Shown here in pieces: positions 51,435-60,850 of a DNA stretch of 64,000 nucleotides. The translations under genes and the position numbers were made by a program. The notes below the pieces were generated by a model that saw nothing but the letters and a program-made list of their open reading frames with translations, did no database searches and had not been told where the DNA came from. Position 1 is the stretch's first letter; each line of letters opens with the position of its first letter. This stretch comes from Tenacibaculum sp. MAR_2009_124 (GTDB lineage: Bacteria > Bacteroidota > Bacteroidia > Flavobacteriales > Flavobacteriaceae), in NCBI RefSeq assembly GCF_900105455.1, contig NZ_FNSF01000002.1, positions 613,501 to 677,500 on the forward strand. Reading direction: 5' to 3'.

Positions 51435-52167
51435 TTTTTATCAGTTTTTTTAAGGTAGGTAAATAGTAAGTCCAGCAAATAATACAAAGCCATTGAATAC
51501 TACTTAAATATAATACATAAAACACGTTTGGTTTTATAAATTCAATACAAAAGCGAAATCCGAAGTAAGAAATCATAAATAGTTTAAATAATAATCCGTT
51601 TTCTTTTTGTAAGTATTTTTTTATTTTTTTCAAGAAAATAAAAAGCAATAATAGAAATACAATTTCATACAAGGCGATAGGGTGTCTTAAATAACCATCA
51701 CCTAAATCCATTCCTGTAATAAAGTTGGTTTTTATTCCGTAGGTAAACTCTTTAATTCCCATTAAAAAGCAACCAATTCTACCAATTATAATTCCAAGAA
51801 TAATCGGAAAGACAAACAAATCTCCTGAAGAATGTTTTTCGCCTATAATTTTCTTAGCAATTTCGACACCGAGTAATCCTCCGAACATACCGCCCATAAT
51901 TGATTTAGTATTGAATAAATCGATTATGGTTTTTGTGGAAAAAGTGAGTATTGGATTTTCGAAATAACCACTTAAACGAGATCCTAAAAAGGCTCCTAAA
52001 ATTGCCCCAAGTATTATTGATAACCTATTTTGAGTAGATATTTTATCTAGTGTGTTTTTTCGCAGCCATGCATAATAGCGATATCCAATGAAAAAAGCCA
52101 TATATTCTAATATTAAATGAATATTGATTGGAGTACCAAAAAAGGTCGGTTCAAAAGGTATGGTCAA
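51424..52167 (-). CDS. Prolipoprotein diacylglyceryl transferase-like membrane protein, catalytic His absent
   Basis: A 247-residue multi-pass membrane protein of the Lgt superfamily. Recognisable parts are GAFLGSRLSGYF, MGGMFGGLLGVEIAK, GRIGCFLMG (Arg130), RHPIALYE and FRFCIEFIKPN. The invariant HGGL segment of Lgt reads FGGL (residues 95-98), so the essential His is Phe, and the last motif has Lys where Arg is usual. It therefore probably does not lipidate prolipoproteins, and the real lgt should lie elsewhere. It starts with TTG at 52167 and overlaps the radical SAM gene by 11 bases, so the two proteins probably work together. Confidence 0.78.
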   Translation of the reverse strand: MTIPFEPTFFGTPINIHLILEYMAFFIGYRYYAWLRKNTLDKISTQNRLSIILGAILGAFLGSRLSGYFENPILTFSTKTIIDLFNTKSIMGGMFGGLLGVEIAKKIIGEKHSSGDLFVFPIILGIIIGRIGCFLMGIKEFTYGIKTNFITGMDLGDGYLRHPIALYEIVFLLLLFIFLKKIKKYLQKENGLLFKLFMISYFGFRFCIEFIKPNVFYVLYLSSIQWLCIICWTYYLPTLKKLIKNAN

Positions 52168-52435
52168 TTTTTTAGATTTAAAGTTTGATATAGGTTAGAA
52201 CTCTTCTTTGTAGAATTAATGATTCTTACTAGTTTTTTTATTCTCTAAAAATAAGCGTTCAAAACGAACCTAACAAAACAATACAACATTCGTAGGAGCA
52301 CAGTTATTATTTGAAATGAGATATTGATTAAAATTCAAATTATAAAGTAAGTATTTCTTGTTCATGTTATAGAATTCAAAATTGCCAACTTCTAACTAAA
52401 AATAGATTACTATTTTTACACAACAATTCAATACT

Positions 52436-53299
52436 ATGATTTCAAAAGAACAATTTAACAAAGAATTAGATTTAATTATTGCTAATGCTATTCGCGAAGA
52501 TATTGGAGATGGAGACCATACTTCCTTATCATGTATTCCGAAAGAAGCAACAGGAAAAGCTAAACTTTTAGTAAAGGATGAAGGAATTATTGCTGGAGTG
52601 GAGTTTGCTAAACAAGTATTTGCTTATGTTGATGAGAACTTAGAAGTAGAAACGTTAATTCAAGATGGAGAAAAAGTAAACTATGGAGATATAGCTTTTT
52701 ACGTATCGGGTAGTTCTCAATCAATATTGCAGGCTGAGCGTTTGGTATTAAATGCCATGCAACGTATGAGTGCTATTGCTACAAAAACACGTTTTTTTGC
52801 TGACCTTTTGGAAGGAACTAAAACCAAAGTATTGGATACTCGTAAAACAACACCAGGAATTAGAGCTTTGGAAAAATGGGCAGTGAAAATTGGAGGAGGT
52901 GAAAATCATAGGTTTGCCTTGTATGACATGGTAATGATTAAGGATAATCATATTGATTTCGCTGGCGGAATTACTCAGGCAATAACCAAGACAAAAGCAT
53001 ATTTAGCGGAAAAAGAACTAGACATTAAAATTATTGTTGAAGCCAGAAACCTGGAAGAGATTAAAGAAATTCTTTCTAATGAAGGGGTGTACCGTATTCT
53101 CATTGATAATTTTAATTATGAAGATACACGCAAGGCAGTAGCTCTTATAGGAGATACATGTTTGACCGAATCTTCAGGTGGGATTAATGAAAAAACAATA
53201 AGAGAATATGCTGAATGTGGAGTAGACTTTATCTCTTCAGGAGCATTAACACATTCGGTATATAATTTAGATTTAAGTTTAAAAGCTGTGGAAGAATAG
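52436..53299 (+). CDS. nadC: Nicotinate-nucleotide diphosphorylase (carboxylating)
   Basis: NadC converts quinolinate and PRPP to nicotinate mononucleotide with release of CO2 in de novo NAD synthesis. The 287-residue protein has REDIGDGDHTS near its start, LDTRKTTPGIRALEKWAVKIGGGENHR with the quinolinate- and PRPP-binding Arg/Lys/His, VMIKDNHI, EARNLEE, and the C-terminal ESSGGINE and ISSGALTHSV. Length and motifs are complete. No other NAD genes are adjacent. Confidence 0.96.
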   Translation: MISKEQFNKELDLIIANAIREDIGDGDHTSLSCIPKEATGKAKLLVKDEGIIAGVEFAKQVFAYVDENLEVETLIQDGEKVNYGDIAFYVSGSSQSILQAERLVLNAMQRMSAIATKTRFFADLLEGTKTKVLDTRKTTPGIRALEKWAVKIGGGENHRFALYDMVMIKDNHIDFAGGITQAITKTKAYLAEKELDIKIIVEARNLEEIKEILSNEGVYRILIDNFNYEDTRKAVALIGDTCLTESSGGINEKTIREYAECGVDFISSGALTHSVYNLDLSLKAVEE

Positions 53300-53392
53300 T
53301 TTACATAAGGTTGTTAAAAACTAAGGAAAATTTAACATTTTAGTGCAGGGGAGTTTTGATAAATTGCGAGTACAAATCGTAAATAATCCCCC

Positions 53393-53896
53393 ATGAAGAA
53401 TAAAGTAATTTTATTTCTAGTGTTTACGTTTAGTTTTTCCCCTATAGTAACAGGTCAAAACCTTGAAATTGGCGACAAAATTGTCGACTTTCGAGGTTAT
53501 GATGTGAAGTCTAAGAGATATATTAGACTTTCTCAGTTCAAAAAGAAAAAAAACGTACTCTTAAATTTTACCGCAACCTATTGTGGATCATGTTGGAAAA
53601 CATATCCTCATATGCAAGAACTTCAAAAGAAGTATGCCTCCAAACTTAAAGTCGTTTCCGTACATGGTGATGAAAAAAAAGTCAAGTGGTATGAGATAGC
53701 AAAACGCTTGAAAATAGATTTCAAATGCACAACTATGTGGAAAGTAGAAGGTAAAGAGAAAATAAAAAAGGTATACGGTGTAGACAAATATCCAACATTT
53801 TTTGCGATTGATAAAAATGGAATTATCATTGATAAATGGGTAGGAAATCAGGAAAAACGTATGAAAACCGTCATAAAAAAGATGGTGAGCCTTTAG
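53393..53896 (+). CDS. Periplasmic thioredoxin-like (TlpA/ResA-type) protein
   Basis: A 167-residue exported protein: signal peptide about residues 1-21 (ending VTGQN), then a thioredoxin fold with the redox motif CGSC in NFTATYCGSCWKTYPHMQEL and the cis-proline in DKYPTFFAID. The start of the mature domain (IGDKIVDFRGYDVKSKRYIRLSQF) is typical of TlpA/ResA proteins that reduce or oxidise thiols in the periplasm. The partner is unknown. Monocistronic, with a strong terminator just downstream. Confidence 0.88.
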   Translation: MKNKVILFLVFTFSFSPIVTGQNLEIGDKIVDFRGYDVKSKRYIRLSQFKKKKNVLLNFTATYCGSCWKTYPHMQELQKKYASKLKVVSVHGDEKKVKWYEIAKRLKIDFKCTTMWKVEGKEKIKKVYGVDKYPTFFAIDKNGIIIDKWVGNQEKRMKTVIKKMVSL

Positions 53897-53915
53897 AAAT
53901 ACGAAATTAGATTTT

Positions 53916-53949
53916 AAGAAACTTCATTATGTAAATAATGAAGTTTCTT
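53916..53949 (+). terminator. Intrinsic terminator of the thioredoxin-like gene
   Basis: AAGAAACTTCATTAT at 53916-53930 pairs perfectly with ATAATGAAGTTTCTT at 53935-53949 around GTAA. Several T residues follow. Confidence 0.8.
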
Positions 53950-54195
53950 TTTTTTGAAAAGAATTATACAGACATAAACGGAATAAAACTTTTTTGTTTT
54001 CTGACTTGAGAAGAAATTCATGTATATAATACTTTCAAAAAATTCATAAAAATGGTATTATTGTTATGAATTTATAAGCGTTGTATAAACTCTTTACGAA
54101 ACTAATATCAGTAATTATCAATTGATAAATGGTATACCCTTAACGAGTTTGTTAAATGTAATTATGAGACTACTATCCATTAATTTAAATGCAGA

Positions 54196-56298
54196 ATGAA
54201 TAAATATATTCTTGTAACAACATTAGCTTTTATGGCAAGTTGTAACACAAATAAAACAAAAAAAGAATCAGAAAATATGGTAAATATTGAGAATCCGTTA
54301 TTAGTAAAGAGTACTTTAGATTACGGAGCCCCTGATTTTACAAAAATTAAAGATGAGCATTTTATGCCTGCCATTTTAAAAGGAATGGAAGTACAGAATG
54401 AGGAGATTGTAAAAATTGTAGAAAATACCGATGCACCAACTTTTGAAAATACGATTTTGGCTTTAGAGGAAAGTGATCGGGTTTTAGATCAAGCAACTTC
54501 GGTTTTTTACGCCTTGGCAGGAGCGCATACGAACGATGTAATAAAGGCTAATCAGAAAGAATTGGCACCTAAGTTTTCAACACATAGAGATGAAATTTCA
54601 TTGAATACAAAGTTGTTTGAGCGTATTAGAACTGTGTATACTAATATAGAAACTTTAGAACTTGATGCGGAATCAAAGCATTTGGTAAAAGAATATTACA
54701 AAAACTTTGTTAAGGCGGGTGCAAACCTTTCCGAAGACAAAAAGAAAGAGTTAAAAGATATTAATGCTGAATTAGCTACACTATCAAATGATTTTGGAAA
54801 AAAATTACTGGATGCTAGTAAAAAAGGAGGCTTAACCGTTTCAGGTAAGGAACAATTAGCTGGTTTGTCAGAGGAGAAGATAGCATCTTTAGAAAAAGAT
54901 GGAGCCTTTGAAATTCAGTTGATTAATACAACACAGCAACCTTTACTACAAACCCTAGAAAATAGAGAAACTAGGAAAGCATTATTTGAAAAATCAATTC
55001 ATAGATCGGATTCAGGAGATTTCGAAACAAGTGAACTGGTTAAAAAAATGGTGTTATTACGAGCTAAAAAAGCAAATATTTTAGGGTTTGATAATTATGC
55101 TAGCTGGAGTTTACAAGGAACAATGGCAACGACACCAGATAAGGTTTTTGAAATGTTTAATGGATTAATTCCTGGGGCTGTTGAAAAAGCAACAGCCGAA
55201 ACAAAAGAAATTCAGGCCGAAATTAAAAAAGAAGGAAAAGGTTTTAAATTGGCTCCTTCTGATTGGAATCATTATGCCGAAAAAGTTCGTAAGTCAAAGT
55301 ATAGCCTAAACGAAGATGAGGTAAAGCAATACTTCGAATTAACCAATGTATTGGAGAAAGGGGTTTTTTATGCAGCAACAAAATTATATGGACTTTCATT
55401 TAAAAAACGTACCGATATACCTACTTATCATCCTGATGTTGTAGTTTATGAAATTTTTGAAGAAGACGGATCTAAACTAGGACTGTTTTACGGTGATTTT
55501 TTCGCACGTGATAGTAAAAGAGGAGGAGCATGGATGAGTTCTTTTGTAAAACAATCAAAATTACGTAATCAAAAACCAGTAATTTATAATGTTTGTAATT
55601 ACCCGAAACCTGCCGAAGGAGAACCTGCTTTAATTAGTTTTGATAATGTGGAAACAACATTTCATGAGTTCGGACACGCTTTACATGGTTTTTTTGCTGA
55701 TCAAGAGTATGAGTCAATTTCAGGAACGAGCGTTGCTAGAGATTTTGTTGAGTTTCCATCACAGTTCAACGAAAATTGGGCAACACATCCTCAGGTGTTA
55801 AATAATTATGCATTACACTATAAAACAGGAGAAGTAATTCCTGATACATTACTCCAAAAAATTAAAAATGCAGGAACATTTAATCAAGGATATTCAATTA
55901 TTGAAAACTTGTGCTCTTCGAATTTAGATATGCAATGGCATACTATTTCTTCAGAAACAACAGTAGAAAATGTTGCTAAGTTTGAAGAGGAGGCTCTAGC
56001 TAAAATGAAGTTAAAAATTGATGAGGTACCACCAAGGTACCGTTCTACTTATTTTGCACATATTTTTGCTGGTGGATACGGAGCTGGTTACTATTCATAT
56101 TTATGGACGGAAATGTTGAGTCATGATGCTTACGATTGGTTTAAAAATAATGGATTGTTAAATCGTCATAACGGACAAAAGTTCCGTGAGGAAGTATTAT
56201 CAAAAGGAAATACAATGGATTATTCTGAAATGTATCGTGTTTTTGCAGGACGAGACCCAAAATCAGAACCAATGTTAAAAGCCAGAGGATTAAAATAA
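54196..56298 (+). CDS. M3-family peptidase (peptidyl-dipeptidase Dcp-like), lipoprotein
   Basis: A 700-residue zinc peptidase. The N-terminus MNKYILVTTLAFMASCNTN is a lipoprotein signal with Cys at residue 16. The zinc motif is HEFGHALHG around residue 489, with the third ligand Glu about 25 residues later in DFVEFPSQFNENW. The C-terminal substrate Tyr/His region reads YFAHIFAGGYGAGYYSYLW. Dcp cuts dipeptides from peptide C-termini; relatives are oligopeptidases. Being a lipoprotein, it is likely on the inner face of the outer membrane. It is followed 16 bases later by a pentapeptide-repeat gene. Confidence 0.92.
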   Translation: MNKYILVTTLAFMASCNTNKTKKESENMVNIENPLLVKSTLDYGAPDFTKIKDEHFMPAILKGMEVQNEEIVKIVENTDAPTFENTILALEESDRVLDQATSVFYALAGAHTNDVIKANQKELAPKFSTHRDEISLNTKLFERIRTVYTNIETLELDAESKHLVKEYYKNFVKAGANLSEDKKKELKDINAELATLSNDFGKKLLDASKKGGLTVSGKEQLAGLSEEKIASLEKDGAFEIQLINTTQQPLLQTLENRETRKALFEKSIHRSDSGDFETSELVKKMVLLRAKKANILGFDNYASWSLQGTMATTPDKVFEMFNGLIPGAVEKATAETKEIQAEIKKEGKGFKLAPSDWNHYAEKVRKSKYSLNEDEVKQYFELTNVLEKGVFYAATKLYGLSFKKRTDIPTYHPDVVVYEIFEEDGSKLGLFYGDFFARDSKRGGAWMSSFVKQSKLRNQKPVIYNVCNYPKPAEGEPALISFDNVETTFHEFGHALHGFFADQEYESISGTSVARDFVEFPSQFNENWATHPQVLNNYALHYKTGEVIPDTLLQKIKNAGTFNQGYSIIENLCSSNLDMQWHTISSETTVENVAKFEEEALAKMKLKIDEVPPRYRSTYFAHIFAGGYGAGYYSYLWTEMLSHDAYDWFKNNGLLNRHNGQKFREEVLSKGNTMDYSEMYRVFAGRDPKSEPMLKARGLK

Positions 56299-56314
56299 TT
56301 TAGAGTTCTTTTTA

Positions 56315-56884
56315 ATGAACGATTATCATAGTGATAAAGTATATGACAAAGTCAGTTTTACGGGTGAACAACTCAGTAAAACTGATTTTGACTCTTGTAT
56401 CTTCAAAAATTGCGATTTTTCTGAATTGCATATAAATGGTTCTGAGTTTCTCGAATGCGAGTTTATAGATTGTAATTTAGGGAACTCAAGAATAAAAGGA
56501 AGTAGTTTTAAAGAAACTCGTTTTGAAAACTCTAAACTGGTCGGGGTAAAATTTCATGAAATAGATAGCTTTCTGTTTAAAGTGGATTTCATGAAGTGTC
56601 AACTTGATTTTTCTTCATTTTATCAAATGTCGATAACGAATTTTCAGTTTTTTGATTGTATCTTAGAGGGAGTGGATTTTACTGAAGCCAATCTTTCAGG
56701 GACACATTTTACGAACTGTAACTTAAAAGATGCTATTTTTGATGCGACCAATCTCGAAAATGTTGATTTTAGCACTGCGGAAAATTTTAGAATTGATTTA
56801 GATAAAAATCAACTAAAAGGAGCTACATTCTCTAAAAACAATGTTGGTGATTTACTAGCTATATATAAAATTAACATAATTTAA
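56315..56884 (+). CDS. Pentapeptide-repeat protein
   Basis: A 189-residue protein made largely of A(D/N)LxX-type repeats: SKTDFDSCIFKNCDFSELHI at the start, then CEFIDCNLGNSRIKGSSFK and GVDFTEANLSGTHFTNCNLK near the end. These would fold as a right-handed quadrilateral beta-helix with a central break at about residue 90-105, giving two stacks as in Qnr and MfpA. Those DNA mimics protect gyrase, but sequence alone cannot show that here. It starts 16 bases after the M3 peptidase gene and is probably cotranscribed. Confidence 0.85.
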   Translation: MNDYHSDKVYDKVSFTGEQLSKTDFDSCIFKNCDFSELHINGSEFLECEFIDCNLGNSRIKGSSFKETRFENSKLVGVKFHEIDSFLFKVDFMKCQLDFSSFYQMSITNFQFFDCILEGVDFTEANLSGTHFTNCNLKDAIFDATNLENVDFSTAENFRIDLDKNQLKGATFSKNNVGDLLAIYKINII

Positions 56885-56966
56885 ACTTCTACTGTTTTTA
56901 CTTTTTATAGTATATAGAAAATCGATGAAAACAATTTTAAAGAATACGCTTTAAACCAACCAAAAA

Positions 56967-57908
56967 ATGTCAAAAAGGATAGAAGAAAATTTAAGTAAAA
57001 TTCCCATTATAAATATTTTAGTAGCCTTTGTAAAAAAGATTAAAATTCCAGGGTTGCAAGGGATGTCCTTATATGATGTTCTTGAAATGTATGTTTTGGG
57101 AATTGTGAAAGGAGCACTTACAACCAGAGCTGGAGGGATTGCTTTTAGTTTTTTTATGGCCATTTTCCCTTTTTTACTATTTATACTTACCTTAATTCCA
57201 TACATTCCTATTGATGGTTTTCAAGAGGGCTTATTTTCTTTAATAAAGGAAGTATTACCACCAAAAACTTTTGAAGCGGTGGATAGTGTTTTACACGATA
57301 TTTTAAATAATCAATATGGAGGGTTGTTATCTTTTGGTTTTTTAGCCTCAATATTTCTTATGACAAATGGTGTGAATGCTATTTTCGGAGGCTTTGAGTA
57401 TTCGTATCATGTAAAAGAATACAGGAATATAATACGAGCTTATGTTATTTCATTAGGAGTCTCATTATTAATGTCCTTTTTCTTAATTACAACCGTTGTT
57501 TTTGTAATACTTTATCAAGTTGCTTTGGCAAAGATTAATGAAAAAGGATGGTTTAATACAAATGATTTAGACCTGTTTTACTATGGACGAGGTTTCTTGT
57601 TTTTATTGATGATTTTTACTATTGTATCTATATTATTTCGATATGGAACGAAACAAGGAAAAGAAATTAAATTCTTTTCTGCAGGAGCTATTTTAACAAC
57701 AGTGGTTTCAATGTTTTCATTTTACGTATTCGGAATTTATGTAGTGAAGTTTGCCAAATACAACCAATTATATGGTTCTATTGGAACTCTTTTAATTCTA
57801 ATGTTGTTTGTGTGGTTAAACGCCATAATACTCTTATTAGGCTTTGAATTAAATGCAACAATTTATCAACTAAAACGAAAAAATAAAACTTCAAAAATTC
57901 CCGATTAA
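56967..57908 (+). CDS. YihY/virulence factor BrkB family membrane protein
   Basis: A 313-residue inner-membrane protein with about six helices. Family landmarks are TTRAGGIAFSFFMAIFPFLLF in the first helix, ILNNQYGGLLSFGFLASIFL, and LFVWLNAIILLLGFELNATIYQ at the end. Once annotated as ribonuclease BN, the family has no established activity; transport of a polar-lipid or other substrate is suspected. It lies upstream of hisS on the same strand with a gap of 93 bases. Confidence 0.88.
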   Translation: MSKRIEENLSKIPIINILVAFVKKIKIPGLQGMSLYDVLEMYVLGIVKGALTTRAGGIAFSFFMAIFPFLLFILTLIPYIPIDGFQEGLFSLIKEVLPPKTFEAVDSVLHDILNNQYGGLLSFGFLASIFLMTNGVNAIFGGFEYSYHVKEYRNIIRAYVISLGVSLLMSFFLITTVVFVILYQVALAKINEKGWFNTNDLDLFYYGRGFLFLLMIFTIVSILFRYGTKQGKEIKFFSAGAILTTVVSMFSFYVFGIYVVKFAKYNQLYGSIGTLLILMLFVWLNAIILLLGFELNATIYQLKRKNKTSKIPD

Positions 57909-58001
57909 TTCTGATATTTGCAAGTTCAGTTGGCAATGAAGTGTAAATTATGATCATTGATAATTGAATATAGATAAAAGAACACTGATAACTAATAAAA
58001 T

Positions 58002-59366
58002 ATGAAACCAAGTATCCCAAAAGGAACCAGAGATTTTTCATCAACCGAGGTAGCGAAAAGAAATTATATTTTTTCAACCATAAAGCATTCGTTTGAAAAT
58101 TTTGGTTTTCAACCAATTGAAACACCAAGTTTTGAAAATTCATCTACCTTAATGGGGAAATATGGAGAAGAAGGTGATCGCTTGATTTTTAAAATTTTGA
58201 ATTCTGGAGATTATTTAAAAAAGGTAGATGAGAATTTACTGACTGAAAAGAATAGTCAAAAAGTAATTTCAAAAATTTCAGAAAAGGCACTTAGATACGA
58301 TCTTACGGTGCCATTTGCAAGATATGTGGTACAACACCAAAATGATATTACTTTTCCTTTTAAGCGTTATCAGATTCAGCCAGTATGGAGAGCAGACAGG
58401 CCGCAAAAAGGACGTTTTAGGGAATTTTATCAATGTGATGCAGATGTTGTAGGAAGTAAGTCATTATGGCAAGAAGTGGAATTTGTACAATTATACGATA
58501 CTGTTTTTAGTAAGTTAGGTTTACAGGGAACGACTATCAAGCTTAATAATCGAAAAATTTTGTCGGGTATTGCGGAAGTAATTGGAGCAAAAGATAAATT
58601 AATTGACTTTACAGTTGCTTTAGATAAACTAGATAAAATTGGGAAAGAAGGTGTTGTAACGGAAATGCTATCTAAGGGAATTACGCAAGAGGCTATTGAC
58701 AAAGTGGATCCATTATTCAGTTTTACAGGTTCTAATGAAGATAAATTAACATCTTTAAAAGGAATGTTACAAGCTTCTGAGGAAGGGATGAATGGTGTTG
58801 AAGAGCTAAGTTTTATTGTAAAGGCAATCGGTGAATTAGGATTAACCTCTGCCATTTTAGACATAGATGTAACTTTGGCACGAGGATTGAACTACTACAC
58901 TGGAGCAATTTATGAAGTTGCGGCTCCTAAGGAAGTCAAAATGGGCTCGATAGGAGGAGGAGGTAGATATGACGATCTTACAGGTATATTTGGATTAAAA
59001 GATGTTTCTGGTGTTGGAATATCGTTTGGATTGGATAGAATTTATTTAGTGATGGAAGAATTAGAACTGTTTGAAGCGGTAGAACTTCCAAAACCTAAGG
59101 TTTTGTTCTTGAATTTTGATGAAGGTGAAAATTTAGCAAAAGTAAAAGCGATAAAGACATTGCGTGAAGCAGATATTAAAACAGAGTTATATCCTGATGT
59201 GGCTACTAGTAATAAACAACAAAAGAAACAGTGGAAATATGTAACCAATAGAGTAATTGAATTTGTTGTAACCAAGGTAGATGATGATAAATTTACAATT
59301 AAAAACATGCAAACTGGCGATCAAAATTTACTAACAGTAAATGAAATAATTGATTTAGTAAATTAA
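58002..59366 (+). CDS. hisS: Histidine--tRNA ligase
   Basis: Class II aminoacyl-tRNA synthetase charging tRNA-His. The 454-residue protein has motif 1 near FQPIETPSFEN, motif 2 with the ATP-binding Arg in RPQKGRFREFYQCDADVVG, the histidine-binding ARGLNYYTGAIYEV, motif 3 GVGISFGLDRIYLVM, and a C-terminal anticodon-binding domain. Length is typical and the start ATG is clear. It is a single complete gene, not a HisZ paralogue, as the ATP-binding arginine and histidine loop are kept. Confidence 0.95.
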   Translation: MKPSIPKGTRDFSSTEVAKRNYIFSTIKHSFENFGFQPIETPSFENSSTLMGKYGEEGDRLIFKILNSGDYLKKVDENLLTEKNSQKVISKISEKALRYDLTVPFARYVVQHQNDITFPFKRYQIQPVWRADRPQKGRFREFYQCDADVVGSKSLWQEVEFVQLYDTVFSKLGLQGTTIKLNNRKILSGIAEVIGAKDKLIDFTVALDKLDKIGKEGVVTEMLSKGITQEAIDKVDPLFSFTGSNEDKLTSLKGMLQASEEGMNGVEELSFIVKAIGELGLTSAILDIDVTLARGLNYYTGAIYEVAAPKEVKMGSIGGGGRYDDLTGIFGLKDVSGVGISFGLDRIYLVMEELELFEAVELPKPKVLFLNFDEGENLAKVKAIKTLREADIKTELYPDVATSNKQQKKQWKYVTNRVIEFVVTKVDDDKFTIKNMQTGDQNLLTVNEIIDLVN

Positions 59367-59380
59367 AATTATGATTGTCG

Positions 59381-59388
59381 TATCTTTG
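59381..59388 (+). promoter_or_regulatory. -7 promoter box of folE
   Basis: TATCTTTG matches TAnnTTTG and lies 20 bases before the ATG at 59409. No TTG at normal spacing is seen. It suggests folE is transcribed separately from hisS. Confidence 0.4.
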
Positions 59389-59408
59389 CAGAATCAATTT
59401 TGAAAATT

Positions 59409-60098
59409 ATGTTCGAACTTAATAATAATATGAACGAGGAAAGAATTGACGAAATAGGTGAGAACCATGTAGGAACGTCTGCTGAAACACCAATGAGACC
59501 AGATGCTTTTGATATTTCGGATAAAGAAAAAATAGAACGTATACAAGAAAGTGTTAGAGATATTCTTGAAACCTTAGGAATGGATTTAACAGACGATAGT
59601 TTAAGTGGTACTCCTAAAAGAGTTGCTAAAGCGTTTGTTAATGAATTGTTCATGGGGTTAAACCCTGCGAATAAACCGAAGGCGTCTACGTTTGATAATA
59701 AATATAACTATGGTGAAATGTTAGTAGAGAAGAATATCGTTGTGTATTCTACTTGCGAACATCACTTATTGCCAATTGTGGGAAGAGCTCATGTGGCGTA
59801 TATTTCAGATGGAAAAGTTATCGGCTTATCTAAAATGAATAGGTTAGTTGATTACTTTGCAAAAAGACCACAGGTACAGGAGCGTTTAACAATGCAAATT
59901 GTTCAATCTTTGCAAGAGGCTTTAGGAACTGATGATGTGGCTTGTGTTATTGATGCAAAACATTTATGCGTGAATTCTCGTGGAATAAAAGATATTGAAA
60001 GCAGTACTGTTACTGCTGAATTTGGGGGTAAGTTTAAAGAGAAAGATGTTAAAAAAGAATTTCTTGGCTACTTACAAATGGAAACTAATTTTAATTAG
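59409..60098 (+). CDS. folE: GTP cyclohydrolase I
   Basis: FolE opens the guanine ring of GTP to give dihydroneopterin triphosphate, the first step of folate and other pterins. The roughly 229-residue protein has the zinc site in STCEHHLLPIVGRAHVAYI (Cys and His) with the third ligand Cys in AKHLCVNSRGI, and KRPQVQERLT. It starts at the ATG at 59409 (MFELNNNMNEER), with alternatives at a TTG nine bases upstream and an ATG seven codons downstream. The N-terminal 40 residues are poorly conserved, as usual. Confidence 0.95.
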   Translation: MFELNNNMNEERIDEIGENHVGTSAETPMRPDAFDISDKEKIERIQESVRDILETLGMDLTDDSLSGTPKRVAKAFVNELFMGLNPANKPKASTFDNKYNYGEMLVEKNIVVYSTCEHHLLPIVGRAHVAYISDGKVIGLSKMNRLVDYFAKRPQVQERLTMQIVQSLQEALGTDDVACVIDAKHLCVNSRGIKDIESSTVTAEFGGKFKEKDVKKEFLGYLQMETNFN

Positions 60099-60116
60099 TT
60101 TTAAAAAGAATGAAGG

Positions 60117-60146
60117 AAAAAATCAGGCTATACAGCCTGATTTTTT
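60117..60146 (+). terminator. Intrinsic terminator of folE
   Basis: AAAATCAGGCT up to 60129 pairs with AGCCTGATTTT from 60134 around ATAC. A run of T residues follows on the plus strand, about 20 bases past the folE stop. Confidence 0.8.
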
Positions 60147-60343
60147 TTTGAAATCTATTCTAGATCAGAACTGATAATGGTTTGTAAATAATTTATTGAG
60201 TTATTGTTTTATTTTGAATCCTTTTGCTTGATACAATCGATTTAATACTTATGACTTTTATAAAGTGAAGTTCGTTGGATTTTGTAAGAAGTATGTGTTG
60301 TTAACGACATAACTACCAATATAATTAACGGTAATTTTAAAAC

Positions 60344-60697
60344 ATGAAAAACCAAATAGAGAATTCACTTTTAGATTTAAAAGAGTTATTAGGTAAAGGA
60401 CAATTTATTGAAGCAATGGAAAAGTATTTAGCCGATGACGTTGTTTTACAGGAAGCGAATAATGAACCTAAAATAGGAAAGGAAGTTTGTTTACAAGCAG
60501 AAAGAGATTTGTTATCTACTGTAACTGAATTTGGTGGATATGAAATAAAAAATATAGTCGTTAATGGAGATATTTCCTATTATGAGGCTATAATGGATTT
60601 TACGACCAATGATGGAACAAAACATCACTTTGAGCAAGTAAATCGAACGCAATGGAAAGATGGAAAGATTATCAATGAACGCTATTATCACTCATAA
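60344..60697 (+). CDS. SnoaL-like / NTF2-fold protein
   Basis: A 117-residue protein of the SnoaL-like nuclear-transport-factor-2 fold: an N-terminal helix (LLGKGQFIEAMEKYLADDVVL), then strands GYEIKNIVVNGDISYYEAIMDF and HFEQVNRTQWKDGKIINERYY. The fold serves many small-molecule enzymes and binding proteins, so no substrate can be named. It stands alone between folE and the TPR gene, with a bidirectional terminator downstream. Confidence 0.82.
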   Translation: MKNQIENSLLDLKELLGKGQFIEAMEKYLADDVVLQEANNEPKIGKEVCLQAERDLLSTVTEFGGYEIKNIVVNGDISYYEAIMDFTTNDGTKHHFEQVNRTQWKDGKIINERYYHS

Positions 60698-60796
60698 TAA
60701 TTGAATGTTTCATAAGAAAAATACAATTCAGTTTTTTTAAGGTTTATACGTTCCAGCTAAATAGTATGAATTGAAGATTCAAAAGAAAAATAGGTA

Positions 60797-60830
60797 AAAA
60801 AAAACTCGAGTGAAAACTCGAGTTTTTTTT
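60797..60830. terminator. Bidirectional terminator between the SnoaL-like and TPR genes
   Basis: AAAACTCGAG at 60801-60810 pairs with CTCGAGTTTT at 60817-60826 around TGAAAA, with A and T tracts continuing on both sides. It serves both convergent genes. Confidence 0.8.
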
Positions 60831-60850
60831 ACAATAGAATATTATAATTC

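Noticed and set aside
56315..56884. Quinolone-resistance (Qnr) gene
   Set aside because: Pentapeptide repeats and a central break fit loosely, but the family is broad and nothing specific to Qnr is seen; gyrA at the window's end is too distant to count as linkage.
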